Of a DNA stretch of 64,000 bases, positions 42,066-53,995 are shown piece by piece. Each line of letters opens with the position of its first letter. The stretch's first letter is position 1. The notes under the pieces are model-generated. The model did not search any database and had not been told where the DNA came from. It worked only from the letters and a program-made list of their open reading frames with translations. Location: contig OZ023214.1 of NCBI GenBank assembly GCA_963995525.1, positions 36,925,169 to 36,989,168 of the forward strand, given 5' to 3'. Origin of the DNA: Escarpia spicata. Lineage: Eukaryota > Annelida > Polychaeta > Sabellida > Siboglinidae. A program made the translations under genes and the position numbers.

Positions 42066-43375
42066 ATATAATCGCTATAATACAATAATTATTTTACATA
42101 TAAAATGTGTAATATGGTAAGAATGATAAGAATCTAATACACAATTTAAATGTACAATTGTAACTAAGTAACGTATATAACATAAAATATCGGCATAATA
42201 TTGACTAGACTTAACTATATAAAATGAACAATTTGTTGCTTTAAAATCAATCAAGTAACTAAATTAAAGAAATAACTAAAATGCTGTATAAAATAAAAAA
42301 TTATATTTATGTAACTATGTAATAGTTAGAATGGAATAAATGTCGTGTAGTTCCCCTCCACAGTTCTTCTGCAAGTTGTTCTGGGTAGTATTCGTTTGCT
42401 TTTGTCCTTCAGGTGACCATCTCAGGGCTGTCTTCTTTCTCAACACACGGTCCATCCATCTCCATCTTCGTATACATACATGTTAAGTCTCCTGCATTCG
42501 CCTGGGCACTCCTGGAAATCCATCAAATCCCCCGATCTCCTGGAAAGCAGAACCAGTCTCCTGGATTTTCAGTGAAACCAAAACTATTTTTTTCTATCTT
42601 ATTTTCCGAACTCGGCATGGTGCCATGGCCTAATTGGGTTTTATTTCTGGCAGATTTGAGTATGTTTTTCTGGGTCAACAGAATGTGGTCAATACAGTCA
42701 GTGTCAGTGCGTTAACTTAATTGCAATCGCGCTTGCGACCGCGGGTTCCATATTATCGCCCGTCAGCTTGCCGATCTTGTAGAACGAAATGTAATCCGTT
42801 TCAATCAATACTCAAATAATGTCAGTCGATCCATCTACACTATGTGCACGCTTTATTTAATCCATGTATATCTGTAACTGTTAGAACTGGAACACATTAT
42901 AAATGAAAAGATGTATTTTATAACATCAAATGCTCCACCAGCAAGACCAAATGTCACAAATTTCAAATACGCATGCCTCCGTCACCCAGGCCATGGCAAC
43001 AAACTTTGAAGCAAATACAATGCTACATCTGGTTCTTATACTTGTGAATATAGTATATGTTTGTAATAATGTAATAAAAGAAGATGTATTTACTGCCTAT
43101 ATGCAAGGTTCTTTGCACCATAAAAATATATACTTAATATATGAACACATTATGCCTAGAACATCAATTAGTAAACTTTTTTTCTTTCTACTATACATAT
43201 AAAGCCACGCACATTTAAATTTATATATAATTAATTTAATTATTTTACATATACATATTAACATGCTGTTATGTGACATTGATTTAAGAGCACATGTGCA
43301 ATGCATTGGGAAATAAAGCTGATCTGTGACCATTTTCATAACATGAAATACTCAGATTTATACACAATTCCATAA
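42066..43375. other. AT-rich sequence, nothing recognised
   Basis: Contains short diverged pieces (CTCCTGGAAATCC, CTCCTGGAAAGCAG, CTCCTGGATTTTCAG at 42500-42575) reminiscent of the minisatellite at 43.4-43.7 kb. No gene is supported. Confidence 0.35.
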
Positions 43376-43690
43376 TACCCTCCTATTTACACAACATTTC
43401 CCTCCAATTTACACAACATTTCCTGATATTACAAAACCCTCCAATTTACGCATAAATCTCATGCATTGGCATTTCTGAAACTTAACGTTTTATTATAACA
43501 TGATTAAAAATATCCTTTTTTGTCATATTTTAATCCGATTTATGTATAAATGCCTGATTTTCCAAGATCCTCCGATTTACGTATAAATGCCCGATTCTCT
43601 GAGATTCCGATTTACGTATAAATGCCCGATTTTTCGAGACCCTCTGATTTACGTATAAATCTCCTGGATTGGCGTTTCTGAAACTTAACA
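43376..43690. repeat. Degenerate ~35-45-bp minisatellite
   Basis: Repeated CCGATTTACGTATAAATGCC, CGATTTTTCGAGA units (about 43535-43670) and related CCCTCCAATTTACACAACAT units (43380-43450). ATTGGCATTTCTGAAACTTA and ATTGGCGTTTCTGAAACTTA end two blocks about 200 bases apart. Confidence 0.75.
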
Positions 43691-44194
43691 TGTATGCGTA
43701 TATATCATTCATGTTGCTCTTTGTTGTATTAATATACGCTCAAAACAAAGAAAATGACATTTTGTCTTTGTTTTTATGTAATTTTAATGTTAATCGCGAA
43801 AATCAAGAATAGCATTGCATAATCTGAGACTACCGATACATTGCGCAAATCTAGCTGGTTATGTGTTTTCGAAATTACCTTTCCACCCAAAATCATTGGT
43901 GGTCCCCAGTTGTGATGGGCCTTTTGTGTGTCCCTGTTCCCGATATCGTGCATGGCCCTTGACATTTAGTTTGCATCGTCGGAGCTCTGTTACCCTGGGT
44001 GTAAGTTGTATCCATAGCCAGTGAGACCTTACGCTGCACTTGCCCTATAAACATGTCAGATCTATTTTTTTCTGTCCCAGATTGTCCCCGAATGGTCGCG
44101 CGATTTAATTTGTAGTGTCGATGTAAACGTCCTAGTCCGGGTGTTGGCCAGTGAAACGTTCATTGCTGTCTGCACGATGTTTTCTTTTGAAAGT
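43691..44194. other. Intergenic, nothing recognised
   Basis: No supported frame or repeat. Confidence 0.4.
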
Positions 44195-44569
44195 AAATAA
44201 TACAACGGATACCACACTGGCGCACTGAACATTTTTGCACAAACTCATTAATATGCAAATTAATCATCGCCATTAAAATACATACAACTTTTCTCAATAT
44301 CTCGAATTGTAAACATCCAAACAATCAAAATGATGTTTTCAGAGTATCGGAGTATGATTACGTCAGTAAACAAATGATAGTATGCATATTTGTCACATGA
44401 ATATGCAAATTAGCTCTGACCAATAAAACTTCATGATATTCGTTTATATCTCCGCAATAGGCGAGCGATAGGCACTACTTAACGGACCGACTTAAATGCC
44501 CCCTCCCCATACAAACACCAAATTGTATGTAATTTGAAAACCCTAGATATCCCCATCACAACGAGGCTT

Positions 44570-45480
44570 GTCGTAGAACTATCGTGACTCCAAGGTCAAA
44601 CAAGGTCACCGTCAAATGGTAATATTTTGAAACTATCCGCTTCCGAAAACGTATTATAATTACAACGGTTGTATATCTACTTTTATTAATAATAAAATAG
44701 CCACGCCATATATTTTTGGAAAGTTTATTGTCTACAGGTCAAAAATTGAAACAATATGGAGCTGTTACACTGTAAGTGTCAAACAAGGTCATCATGAAAT
44801 GATGAATATCGGAACTTTTGCAATACCGTGAACGTCATTAAGTTACAATAACTCTGTAGCGACTTCATTTCTATGGACATGTTACATACACCGCGAAAGA
44901 ATAATTTCTTGCCGTCAAAATGAGGTATGACTTGGAGGTGTCAATTGACGGAGTTTGTGTGGAGCGGCGACCAAACAATGTCACCGTCAAGCGATAAGTG
45001 TTCGAAATTGCACCATCCCGCAAACGTTATACAATACCAATGGTGGCTTATAGCCTATCTACGTTACTTGCTTTCTCATGGCCATGTGATAGACATTTTG
45101 AAATTTTACTGGCTCCACGTAAATACAGGATACCACGGGGAGCTAAGGTGCAGTAAGTTTGGAGTGAAAGTCAAGCAAGGTCATCACCAAATGATGATTG
45201 TCCAAAACTGTGCCATTCCGCAAACATTGTACAATTACAATGTCCGTTATACACATATGGGTATTGTATCCCAGTCAAAATGATTGGCGTGAAATTGTAA
45301 AATAGTGGTCTAACTGCGGAGTGAAGGTTAAACAAGGTCACCATTAAAATATGCATTTTTTGAAATTGTGCCATTCCGCAGATTGTAGGTGATGTTATAC
45401 TTCAACAACGGCATTTTTGCATCACTCATTGGATTATAAAATAGATATTGGTGGATGCCACCGTCAATTTTAAATGTCAT
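44570..45480. repeat. Degenerate ~155-200-bp tandem units in and next to the left arm
   Basis: A GTCAAACAAGGTCACCGTCAA-like string, an AT-rich part and a CCATTCCGCAAACGTTATACA-like string recur from about 44590, 44788, 44970, 45170 and 45325. At least five units are present on the left and about two to three in the right arm. Confidence 0.75.
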
Positions 45481-45754
45481 TTTGAAGGTCACAAACTCAA
45501 TATTGTGTCAAAATAGTTTGAATAATTAACTGATAAGTTCTTGTGCGCATGACAGCCTCTTCACGTCCTATTTACATCCCAGCCAAGTGGAGTGGGTGTC
45601 TACTGATGAACCAGTTGACTGGTCAACCAAATAAAAGCTTGTTACGCTAGGCGCTCTGAGTACTGCTAAAGAGCATCCTAAGTTATTGAGTGATATTATT
45701 CCTTTGACAGAATATCGTTCTCATTGCCCCGATAACAGAGACCACGCACGCTGC

Positions 45755-45918
45755 AACTCGTAATAGTCTTCGCGCATTAATTGCAGCGTTGCTGGATGCT
45801 TCCCAGAGAAGTCGAGATGGTGTTCGATTGAACAGGTCTGCCAGGGAGTAAAGTGTAAAGCGCTTTGAGCAGTCCTGAGGACTGGATACTGCGCTATATA
45901 AGAACTCACCTTTTTTAC
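45755..45918 (+). mobile_element. tRNA-derived SINE (family 2), 3' part
   Basis: TCTTCGCGCATTAATTGCAG, CTTCCCAGAGAAGTCGAGAT, TCTGCCAGGGAGTAAAGTGT and GACTGGATACTGCGCTATAT, AAGAACTCACCTTTTTT. The head is absent. It is inserted inside the foldback structure. Confidence 0.9.
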
Positions 45919-46039
45919 AACTCTATTTACAGAGGGCAATTGTGATGCGTTCCTGTAGTTAAAGTGTCGCAAATCCAGATCCAAATGGATGTGTGAATGC
46001 TGTTGTTCCTTCGTGGTATGACATTTGGGTTTCCCATGC

Positions 46040-48132
46040 TATTGGGACAGTTCTTTTCCCAGAGCACGATGGGTGCCTTTGCCATTAAGATGAATAACGT
46101 TATTGCCTGTCCCTGGACGACATTTTGGTGACTGGCAAGACAGAACAAGAACACATGGAAACCTGAGAACGGTACTACAGCGTCTCGAGAACGCAGGTTT
46201 GACACTAAACCAACAGAAGTGGAAATTTGTCCGTCTGCGGTGACGTATCTGGGACAACGAATCGATCGGAACGGTCTACACCCGACGGCGGATAAGGTAG
46301 GCCAAGGCCCACAAATGTGAAGGAGTTGAGAGGTTGGCTCGGAATAATGAAGTACTATGGTCGATTCATGCAGAACCTTTCTACAAAACTGGCACCGCTG
46401 TATGGATTGCTAAGGAAAGGTGTGAAACGGGTGTGGGAGAAGCCACAAGAAGACGCGTTACAGTCGGGCGTAATCTTTGTTAATTTCGACCCGAGTCTGC
46501 CGATCCTATTTGCATGTGATGCCTCACCATACGCCTCGGCGTAGTACTGTCTCATGTGATGGTTCAGAACAACCGATTGAATATGCATCACGAAGCTTAC
46601 CAGCAGCGGAAACGAACTATTTGCAGCTACACAAAGAGGGACTGAGCCTGATATTTTGAGTGACTAAGTTTCACCAGTATCTGTAGGGAACCCATTTCAC
46701 ACTGGTCACGGATCACCGCCCATTACTGGGGCTGTTTGACAAAAAATTACCGGTGCCACATAATGCGTCTGGGCACATCATTCAAAGGTGGACACTTGTA
46801 TTAGCAGGGTACAATTACACAATTAGGTATCGCAGTGGTGTTACACATGAGAACTGCGATACATTGTCACGAAGGCCTTTGTCAGCAAAGCCAGTTGTAA
46901 CACCTTCGCCTGCTGAGTATGTTGACCTGATCGGGCAGCTGGACGAGTCGCCAGTGACAGCAGCGCACATCCGGGAGTGGACGCTACACGACAAAACACT
47001 GTCCATAGTACAGAGATACGTACTTACCGGTTGGCCTACAAACGACCCGGTTACTCAGGAAATACATTAGATTCCGTGATGAACTGAGCATGCATGACGG
47101 GCGCATAATGAGAGGGGCCAGGATTGTCGCTCAGAAGAAAAGACAGACAATCATACTGGAACTGCTCCACAGTAGTCACAGCGGAGTGGTTAAGACGAAG
47201 GCACTGGCGCGATCTGGTGGCCAAGCATAGATGCACAAACAGAACAAGTGCCGAAACGTTGTTTTCAATGTGAGCAAAACGCGAGGGAACCGACTCGCGA
47301 ACCAATGACGCCATAGTTATTTTCATAGAGACCATGGTCTCGTCTGCATCTTGATTATGCTGGACCTACTGAAGGCAAAATGATCCTGGTCGTGGTAGAT
47401 GCTTATTCTAAAAAGATGGCAACCTCAGTCGTGAAGTCAGCGACACCGCACACAACCATCGACGAGTTGCGAAAACTATTCGCGGATCATGATTAGCCGG
47501 ACTCTATCATCACCGACAACGGGACATGTTTTACCAGCAGTGAACTTCAGTGTTTCCTGAAACGAAATAATGTGACACACATCAAGAGTCCAGCGTACCA
47601 CCCATCCTCAAACGGATTGTCAAAAAGAGCGGTGAAAGTCGTAAAAGCTGGTTTGAAGAAGATGCGTGAAGGCTCGATGGATACACGACTATAGCATGAT
47701 ACTTGCTAACATATCGCGTGACACTTCTCAGCAACACTGGTATAGCACCTTCAGAACTGCTGATGAACCGCAAGCTTCGAACAGTATTTGATGCAGTACT
47801 GCCCGACCTCAGTTCGACGGTAACCAGACGTCAGCAGCATATGAAGGACTACTACCCAAGTGGATTCCATCAACATTTCGCGATCCGAATAGTGACGTCA
47901 CGGTTGCAGAAACAAGCGACGGTCGCGTGATCAGAAGACACTTGGATCACGTATCCCGTCGGCTTGGCGCGGACCTTCAACCAATTGTGGAGGAGAAGGT
48001 CCCGGAAACTGAACAGGTCCGAGAAACAGAGATTCAACCGACAACGCCACTACTGAGTGAGGTTGTCGAACCTACTGTGGTTAACACTCCGGTACTCAGA
48101 AGATCCACGCGCACTCGAGTGTCAGTAAAATA
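46040..48132 (+). pseudogene. Ty3/gypsy-type LTR-retrotransposon pol remnant (RT, RNase H, integrase)
   Basis: Plus-strand pieces occur in pol order but several frames. Reverse transcriptase end: LDDILVTGK (the Y-x-DD region, about 46117) and GLTLNQQKWKF. RNase H: LPILFACDASPYASA, IEYASRSLPAAETNY, FTLVTDHRPLLGLF. Integrase zinc-binding region: H/H pair in ELLHSSHSG and C/C pair in CFQCEQNA. Integrase core: LDYAGPTEGKMILVVVDAYS, IITDNGTCFTSSEL, SPAYHPSSNGLSKRAV; the usual Glu of the NG-x-x-ER motif is Lys here. Multiple frameshifts and stops, and no gag, protease or LTRs. It ends abruptly at the right foldback arm, so it may be an insertion or captured cargo. Confidence 0.85.
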
Positions 48133-49035
48133 ACTTTTTGTGTTGTATAACGTTTATGGGATGGCGTAATTTCGAACATTTATTACTTGACGGTGATACC
48201 GTTTGATCGTCGCTCCACACAAACTCCATCAACCGACACCCCCAAGTCATATCACATTTTGACGGGAAGAAATTGTTCTTTCACGACGTATATAACATGT
48301 CCATAGAAATTAAGTAGATACAGAGTTATTGTAACTTTATGAGGTTCGCGGTATTGCAGGCGTTCGAATATTCATAATTTCACGGTGACCTTCTTTGAAC
48401 TTAGCTCCACACTTACTATGCCGGGTAACAGTTTCATATCGTATCTCATTTTGACGGGGAAATAATAAGCTTTCCAAAAAAATTATGACATACCTATTTT
48501 GTTTTTTAATAAAGTATATATGCAACTATTGTAATTTTTAAGACGGAAGCGCACAATTTCGAAAAAATTTCATTTGACTGTGAGCTTGTTTGACCTTGGT
48601 GTCATGCTTACTGCATTATTTGGCATTTCTAAGACAGGCCTCGTTGTGATGGGGATATCTTGTGCTTTCAAATGATATACCATTTGGGCGTTTGCACGTA
48701 CGGGGAGGGGGGGTCATTTAAGTTGGTGCGTTAGACAATGCCTACCACTTGCTTATTGAGGAGATACACACGTGAAGTGTGAGGTTATATTGGTCAGAGC
48801 TAATTTGCATATTCATGTGACAAATTTGCATACCATGATTTATTCACTGACGTAATCATACCCAGATAACCAGAAAACATGCGTTTGGACACATCATTTT
48901 GATTGTTTGGAGGCTTGCAATTCGAGATACTCAGAAAAGTAGTATAATAATTTATTTGAATGGCGATACCTAATTTGCATATTAATGGGTTTCTACAAAA
49001 AAGGGTGCCAAGGTGGCATCGCCTGATTATTGACC

Positions 49036-49925
49036 TAGAAGGTTAGATGATCACAAAAATGCAATAAAACACCGTGCAGATCTTGATGCACGGTCCACCT
49101 TCAAAAGGGCGTTTGACTGCCTGATTATCCGTTAAATCAAGTAGTGAAAAACATAAACATGGCTAGACAGCGAGACGGCGCGCACCTGCTTGTTGGTATA
49201 AATGGACAAAAACGTTGAACGTGCTGCATTGACATACAACCTTATTTGTTTTTTTGCCTGACATTTAAGTCGGGCGTCTGATATAGTGGTCGTCGAAAAC
49301 AGAGACGCCGCTTGCAGTATGTCAATGCGGAAACTTCACCGCCTAAAAGCCCACGCTCTGCCGGATACTTCCGTGACATCTATCTCACCGCTGTCTCGGT
49401 AATATATATTATTTTCCCGTTTTTTTAATTCAAAGCTGTTTGCGTGATTCTGTTTATATTATAAGGACATTGACTTGATGTAATGAATTTGAAAGCGCCT
49501 TTGAGTAACCAGGCTGAAAATGACGTTATATGAAATGTCATATCATTATAATTATTGCATACACTAGCAAAAGGGATGCCTTGGTAGAAGACAATCGTGA
49601 AAGTAATATTGACAAAATGTTAGAAAACACAGAGCATCGTTACATAAACACCACAACGCGCTCACATATACTCGTTGTTTGTTTAAAATGACGAACGTCG
49701 GAGAGAAAGTTCACGTCAATCGATAGGTCCTAGTCGTGATGGTGTAGAATTGTCAAAGAGTATTCGTGTTGCTAAGCTAGTGGCATGAGGATACACACAA
49801 GCATTATTGTGTCTGCGTCTACCATATGATGCCAAGTCTGTGACGTAGAAGCCGTTTTACCGACGTTTTGCCCCGAGGTTCAAGCCGTCTAAAAAGGAAA
49901 CTTTAACATACGCCAACTCAGTTAT
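49036..49925. other. Intergenic, nothing recognised
   Basis: No supported frame. Confidence 0.4.
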
Positions 49926-49927
49926 AA

Positions 49928-49990
49928 TACGTGCGTGCGTACGTGCGTGTGTGCGGGCGTGTGTGCGTGCGAGCGTGCGTGCTTGCATCA
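49928..49990. repeat. (GTGC)n-type microsatellite
   Basis: GTGCGTGCGTACGTGCGTGT, GTGCGGGCGTG and related tetranucleotides. Confidence 0.9.
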
Positions 49991-50350
49991 ACACTGATCC
50001 ACAGTGTACACCCCTCAAAACCTGCTTCCAATTAGAAACTTCCCTCTTCTCTATACTGCTACTTTAAATAACAATGGTTAATATGATTTGTTGGTCTTCC
50101 GAACCATTTATTGAAACTGTCGAAGTTTTCCGTATGCCTGTGTCTACTTCTAACGTCACACTCGTATTTGTTCCTGCAACAAGCGTCGAAAAGTGACCAC
50201 CGCAGACTCTTACAGGGCTTGCCGCCGGAGGATACGCCAAATTCTAAATCTTTAACCCGTTTTTCTCTCAGAATTCTTCCGTGGACGTATGTGATAAATT
50301 GTTTTCTAGCATTTATGGTACGTACATTATCCATATAGTGCATAATTTGA
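49991..50350. other. Flank of LINE, nothing recognised
   Basis: A minus-strand open frame (50059-50343) lies 3' of the truncated LINE. It is not reverse transcriptase-like and has no motif I know. Confidence 0.35.
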
Positions 50351-51180
50351 CTATTTTGTTTTGTTTTTGCATTTATTTACATTTATTTTTAAATGTTTGG
50401 TCAAAAAATGTTTAATCCAAAGGTGGGTCCTGGCTCTAATTCCATAGAGATCCAGTTTGTTCAAGAGTCGATTGTGAGGGACAGTGTCGAAAGCCTTAGA
50501 GAAGTCTAGAAGTATAAGATCAAGGATGCTCATCAAGTCATGGATCGTCGTGAGCAGTGAAGTCTCACAGGAACGTCTACGTCTAAAGCCATGTTGTCGG
50601 TCAGTAAGAATATTGTGGGATTCAGGGTGGTTATGGATTGATTTGGATATAATGTGCTCAAGAATGTTGCAGGGTATAATAGTAAGGGAGACTGGTCGAT
50701 AGTTAATAGCAGCTGTTCTGTCATTCTTTTTGTAAATGGGAACTTTATGTGCTTTGAGCCAGTCTAAGGGGACAGTTTCGGAGTGTATTGATTTCTGGAA
50801 TATAGTTGGCAGGATGGGTGTTATTTTGGAGGCCATTTTCTTCAGGATTCTGGTAGGGATGTTGTCTGGACCTTGGGTTTTGTTTGGTTTTATATCTTTC
50901 AGTAATTTCTTGACACCTTTCACTGTTATTTGGTTGGGGGGCATATGTGGGGATCGATTTTGGTTGGGGAGATGGGGGATGTTATCCAGGCTTTCGTTGG
51001 TGAACACAGATTGGAATTGTCTTGAAAGAATGTCTGCTTTGGATTTGCTATCTGTGTGCAGGGATGCCTTTATCTTTAGTGGGGAGATTCCTGTTGTATC
51101 TTTGTTGAGCGATTTAATGTAGTGCCAGAACAAATTATTTTGTTTGTCTTGTTCCGGGTCTACTATATGTACAATATATT
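50351..51180 (-). pseudogene. LINE reverse transcriptase, N-terminal half (3'-truncated)
   Basis: A clean minus-strand frame of 260 codons reads FWHYIKSLNKDTTGISPLKI, GVKKLLKDIKPNKTQGPDNI, LDWLKAHKVPIYKKNDRTAA, INYRPVSLTIIPCNILEHII, HGFRRRRSCETSLL and ILLDFSKAFDTVPHNRLLNK. These are the fingers and palm motifs, including the first catalytic Asp (DFSKAFDT), of a CR1/L2/jockey-like LINE. After HLWIKHFLTK the homology stops near 50405, so the YADD box and thumb are missing. The lack of stops suggests recent truncation. It continues upstream into the endonuclease at 51.3-52.2 kb. Confidence 0.9.
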
Positions 51181-51298
51181 TCCAATATTCTGATTGGATC
51201 TTCTTTTTGGTAGCCTTGCGGAATTTCCTAAATAATGTCCAGTTAGTTTCTCTTTTGAATTTCTTAGCTTTGTTGTACAGTCGTGTTGTTTTTGTTTA

Positions 51299-52170
51299 TC
51301 ATTTTTTTACTTCTTTAATGATCCAGGGGAGTAAGAATATGTTTGAAGAATATTTGAAGGGGGTGAATTTGTTCATAATTTCCCGGAGGCCGCATTTGAA
51401 GAGGTCCCAAAGTGGTTCTGGAGAGTCAGTAAATGGGGCTTCGTTTTGAATTTTTTTTCCAAGGTCCTGGAATTCTTGTTCAATATGTTCCCACTCTGCC
51501 TTGTGGTATTTGAAAACTTTGTGAGGAGGGGGCACGGTTCTGGGCAGGTTTATGTTGATATTTAGTAGGGGGATACTGTCATGGTCGCTGATGCCTGTTA
51601 TGCTATGCGTGCTTTCTATGAGGGAGGGGTTGGTGGTGAGGAAACGTTCTAGTATGTTTTTGCCTCTGGTGGGTTCCTGTACAGCTTGGTGAAGGTGAAA
51701 GTCCCTAGTCAGGTCTAGTAAGTTAGTCGCTGTTTTGTCATTTTCTGGGCAGGTCAAGGAGGTCCAATAAATTTTGGGACAGTTAAAATCGCCGGCTATC
51801 CATATATTGTGTTTTCCATTTTGGTTAATCCTGCTAATGGAGTTTCGTAGATGGATCAGTCCCTTCTCGTCGGTAGGAGGTCGATAAAAGCTACAAACGT
51901 AAAGATCTGGGTTTTTAATTAAATTTTTGCCCAGATGAGCTCTCCATCAGTGTCCGAGTCTGTTTGCATACAAGACTTAATGGATATTTTGATTGCCGGG
52001 AGTACTCCTCCACCTCTGGAGGATCGATCTTTCCTATATACTGTGTAATCATCAGGTAGGATTTCCGAAGTTTCGATATTCTTGTTTAGCCATGTCTCGT
52101 TATATAATATCTAGGTTGGTATTTTTTATTGTGGGTTTTGTTTTTAGGCTCTGAAAGTTTATGACAATGG
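51299..52170 (-). pseudogene. LINE APE-type endonuclease
   Basis: Same LINE, minus strand. In order: VINFQSLKTK (near 52165), ETWLNKNIETSE-like sequence, RSSRGGGVL, DLYVCSFYRPPTDEKG, IWIAGDFNCP, then the open frame to 51299 with TATNLLDLTRDFHLHQAVQE, RGKNILERFLTTNPSLI and TGISDHDSIPLL. E-T-W-L, G-DFN and S-DHD are the catalytic signature motifs of LINE apurinic/apyrimidinic-like endonucleases. Frameshifts occur near 52100 and 51900; the last third is intact. The linker FKYHKAEWEHIEQEF leads to the reverse transcriptase. Confidence 0.88.
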
Positions 52171-52194
52171 CTCGTAAGTTGTTATTTTTGTTCC

Positions 52195-52710
52195 GGAATG
52201 TAATCTTTTCTCTCACGGGACGTTCAGGTTGGGTTGTGTGAGGGGAGGAGTGGGCTATAGGCTGGAGACTGAGCTAAAGCGGAGGGAGTCATCATCAGAA
52301 AGAGAGGAGAATCTGTTGCTGTCACAGTCAGTGTCGTAGGGTGGGTCAAAGAACGTGGTTGATAGGTTTGGTAGGCCACACTCTGGGCAGTACCAGGAAA
52401 CATTTGTTGGTTTTGTTTATGCAAGAGTATATCTTGTTGGAAATTCCGGTGCATCTTATATGGAACCTGTGTCAGATGAGTCGCAACATGTGGCTTTTTG
52501 GTTGCATGCTACGGCCTTATTGCATGTGCCACATGGGAATCTGATTGGGCCTGGATTTGTTGGGGTGTCATTTGCCAGTGCGAGCAAGAGCTTGAACACT
52601 CTCGCAAGAGCTTGAACACTCTCACAAGTTTGAACACTCTCGTGTGGCGGCAAGGCTGTTTTTTCGCTCCAATGTGGAGACACACTTTCGTTTATCGCAC
52701 ACCCACCCTA
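52195..52710 (-). pseudogene. LINE 5' region: 2A-like motif and PHD finger
   Basis: The minus frame from 52683 has ALARVFKLLLALANDTPTNP, GP, i.e. a 2A-like end (-NPGP intact, preceded by DTPT instead of D-V/I-E-x). A PHD-type pattern FPCGTCNKAV…ATCCDSSD follows and, after a frame slip near 52470, WYCPECGLPNLS. A Ser/Asp-rich linker (SLSDDDSLRFSSVSSL) leads to the endonuclease. A 23-base unit (GCTTGAACACTCTCGCAAGA-like, plus sense 52590-52640) is repeated three times in the leader. The domain order is the same as the LINE at 20.9-22.4 kb. Confidence 0.7.
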
Positions 52711-53590
52711 CACTGTTTCATTGTTTAGTTAGGCTTCTAGTGTAGTTGTAGACCTACTTGTAGATAATTTTTTGTACATTTCTCGTCATCAGCAACATCT
52801 AGGTTTCCTAGCACAGTTACATTAGCGTTCAGCCCGGGTGCGACGTGTTATCGAAAGCTCTTAGGAAAGCAGTAGAGAACACCGACTGTCGGCGCCTCGA
52901 CTGCGAGCGAGATAAGCGTTAGTGCGTACAGGTCAGACCGCAGCTACAAAGCCATTGTGCCTCGTCGCCATTGCGCTATACCGCCCGTGAAATTAGAAGT
53001 ATCGATTTTGTTGCAGCAGACTACGATGTCCGACTTCCTTTGCGTCCCCATAACACCGTGTCCGCCAACACATTCGCGACAAGCACTAACGTGTCGAATT
53101 ACGACGATGACCTCGTGAAATACTCCGGCAACATCAAGGCGACTACGTGATGTCCAGTAAGCTTTGTGATGCTGTCAGGATGGGAGTGACTCGAGAATTG
53201 TATTGACAAGTCAATAAAACTTGGTTCCCAGCTCTGTGAGGTCAATACGACACTGATTATGGCCACTTGAGGGTCATTAGAGGATTTGGCGTGATGCGTG
53301 ATAGGACAAGACCCATTTAATCCAGTTTCCTAGGACGAATAATTGTCCATGACATCTTGTGAAATATGTAATCGAAGTGTGTGATCGATAAATTAATTGT
53401 AAGGAGAACCGTATTTCTTGTTATCACTCTGTTGACGTTACGGCGCGTGATCTATGACCCTGTTTTTTGTTTTTCTCGTCATAAAACAGTTGGTTCCCGG
53501 GAGATTGCATCATAAAGAGCTGCTATTACCGGTTATCTATTACCACCTTCCCCACCGATGGAAGGGTGATGTCGGGCTTCAGATTTTGAA
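52711..53590. other. Intergenic, nothing recognised
   Basis: No supported frame; could include LINE 5' UTR immediately after 52710. Confidence 0.35.
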
Positions 53591-53599
53591 CGATGCAAA

Positions 53600-53995
53600 A
53601 TGGCTACCAAAACCACAACTGGTAATTGGTTCCGATATCCACATCAGCGATTATGTTCATTAATATATGTATGTTTCGGTCGTTACGTGGCGCGCTTTAT
53701 GGTATGCCTAGATGTGACTTCACAGAGAAGTGTGGCTGGCATTCACCCAGAGCACGTTTACAACGTTAGCTCCCAGGTCGAAACGAGTGTCAGAATGTGT
53801 TATTGTGCGGTATTCCGATGTACTACATGCACTAGTCGTAAGAGACGAACACGGTTCCACACGAAACAAATTTTGTTGGCGAAATCGCTCGCAAAAATTA
53901 AGCGAGCGAACTTCGAGTTCAAGCTGACGACTCTTCGGCTCAAGTTAGACAAATTGTTTCGAGTCCGACCCGGAGAAAATAATGTACATCACTAA
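53600..53995 (+). CDS. Hypothetical open reading frame, 131 codons
   Basis: An open frame with a basic C-terminal half (CTSRKRRTRFHTKQILLAKS, LAKIKRANFEFKLTTLRLKL, DKLFRVRPGEN) that could form a helix. It also contains several Cys residues (MCYCAVFRCTTCTS). I recognise no family. An AT-rich stretch with AATAAA-like strings (54000-54012) follows the stop. It may be a small gene, a last exon, or chance; splice signals do not decide it. Confidence 0.2.
   Translation: MATKTTTGNWFRYPHQRLCSLIYVCFGRYVARFMVCLDVTSQRSVAGIHPEHVYNVSSQVETSVRMCYCAVFRCTTCTSRKRRTRFHTKQILLAKSLAKIKRANFEFKLTTLRLKLDKLFRVRPGENNVHH

Larger units (their letters stand above)
44195..49035. mobile_element. 4.8 kb foldback-like element with long inverted arms
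   Basis: The left arm (about 44195-45030) is the inverted copy of the right arm (about 48138-49035). Landmarks (left sense): ATTAATATGCAAATTA, AATCAAAATGATG, ATTACGTCAGT, ATATGCAAATTAGCTCTGAC, GATATCCCCATCACAACGAG, GTTACAATAACTCTGTA, TTTCTATGGACATGTTA, TTTCTTCCCGTCAAAATG-like sequence, and GGAGTTTGTGTGGAGCG. The arms consist partly of diverged tandem units. Between the arms lie extra tandem units, a SINE and a decayed Ty3/gypsy pol. Long, internally repetitive TIRs are the signature of foldback elements, but the family is not named here. Confidence 0.75.

Noticed and set aside
46040..48132. Endogenous retrovirus with envelope
   Set aside because: Only pol-type sequence (RT end, RNase H, integrase) is visible; there is no envelope-like frame and no LTRs, so a Ty3/gypsy-type retrotransposon remnant is the simpler reading.
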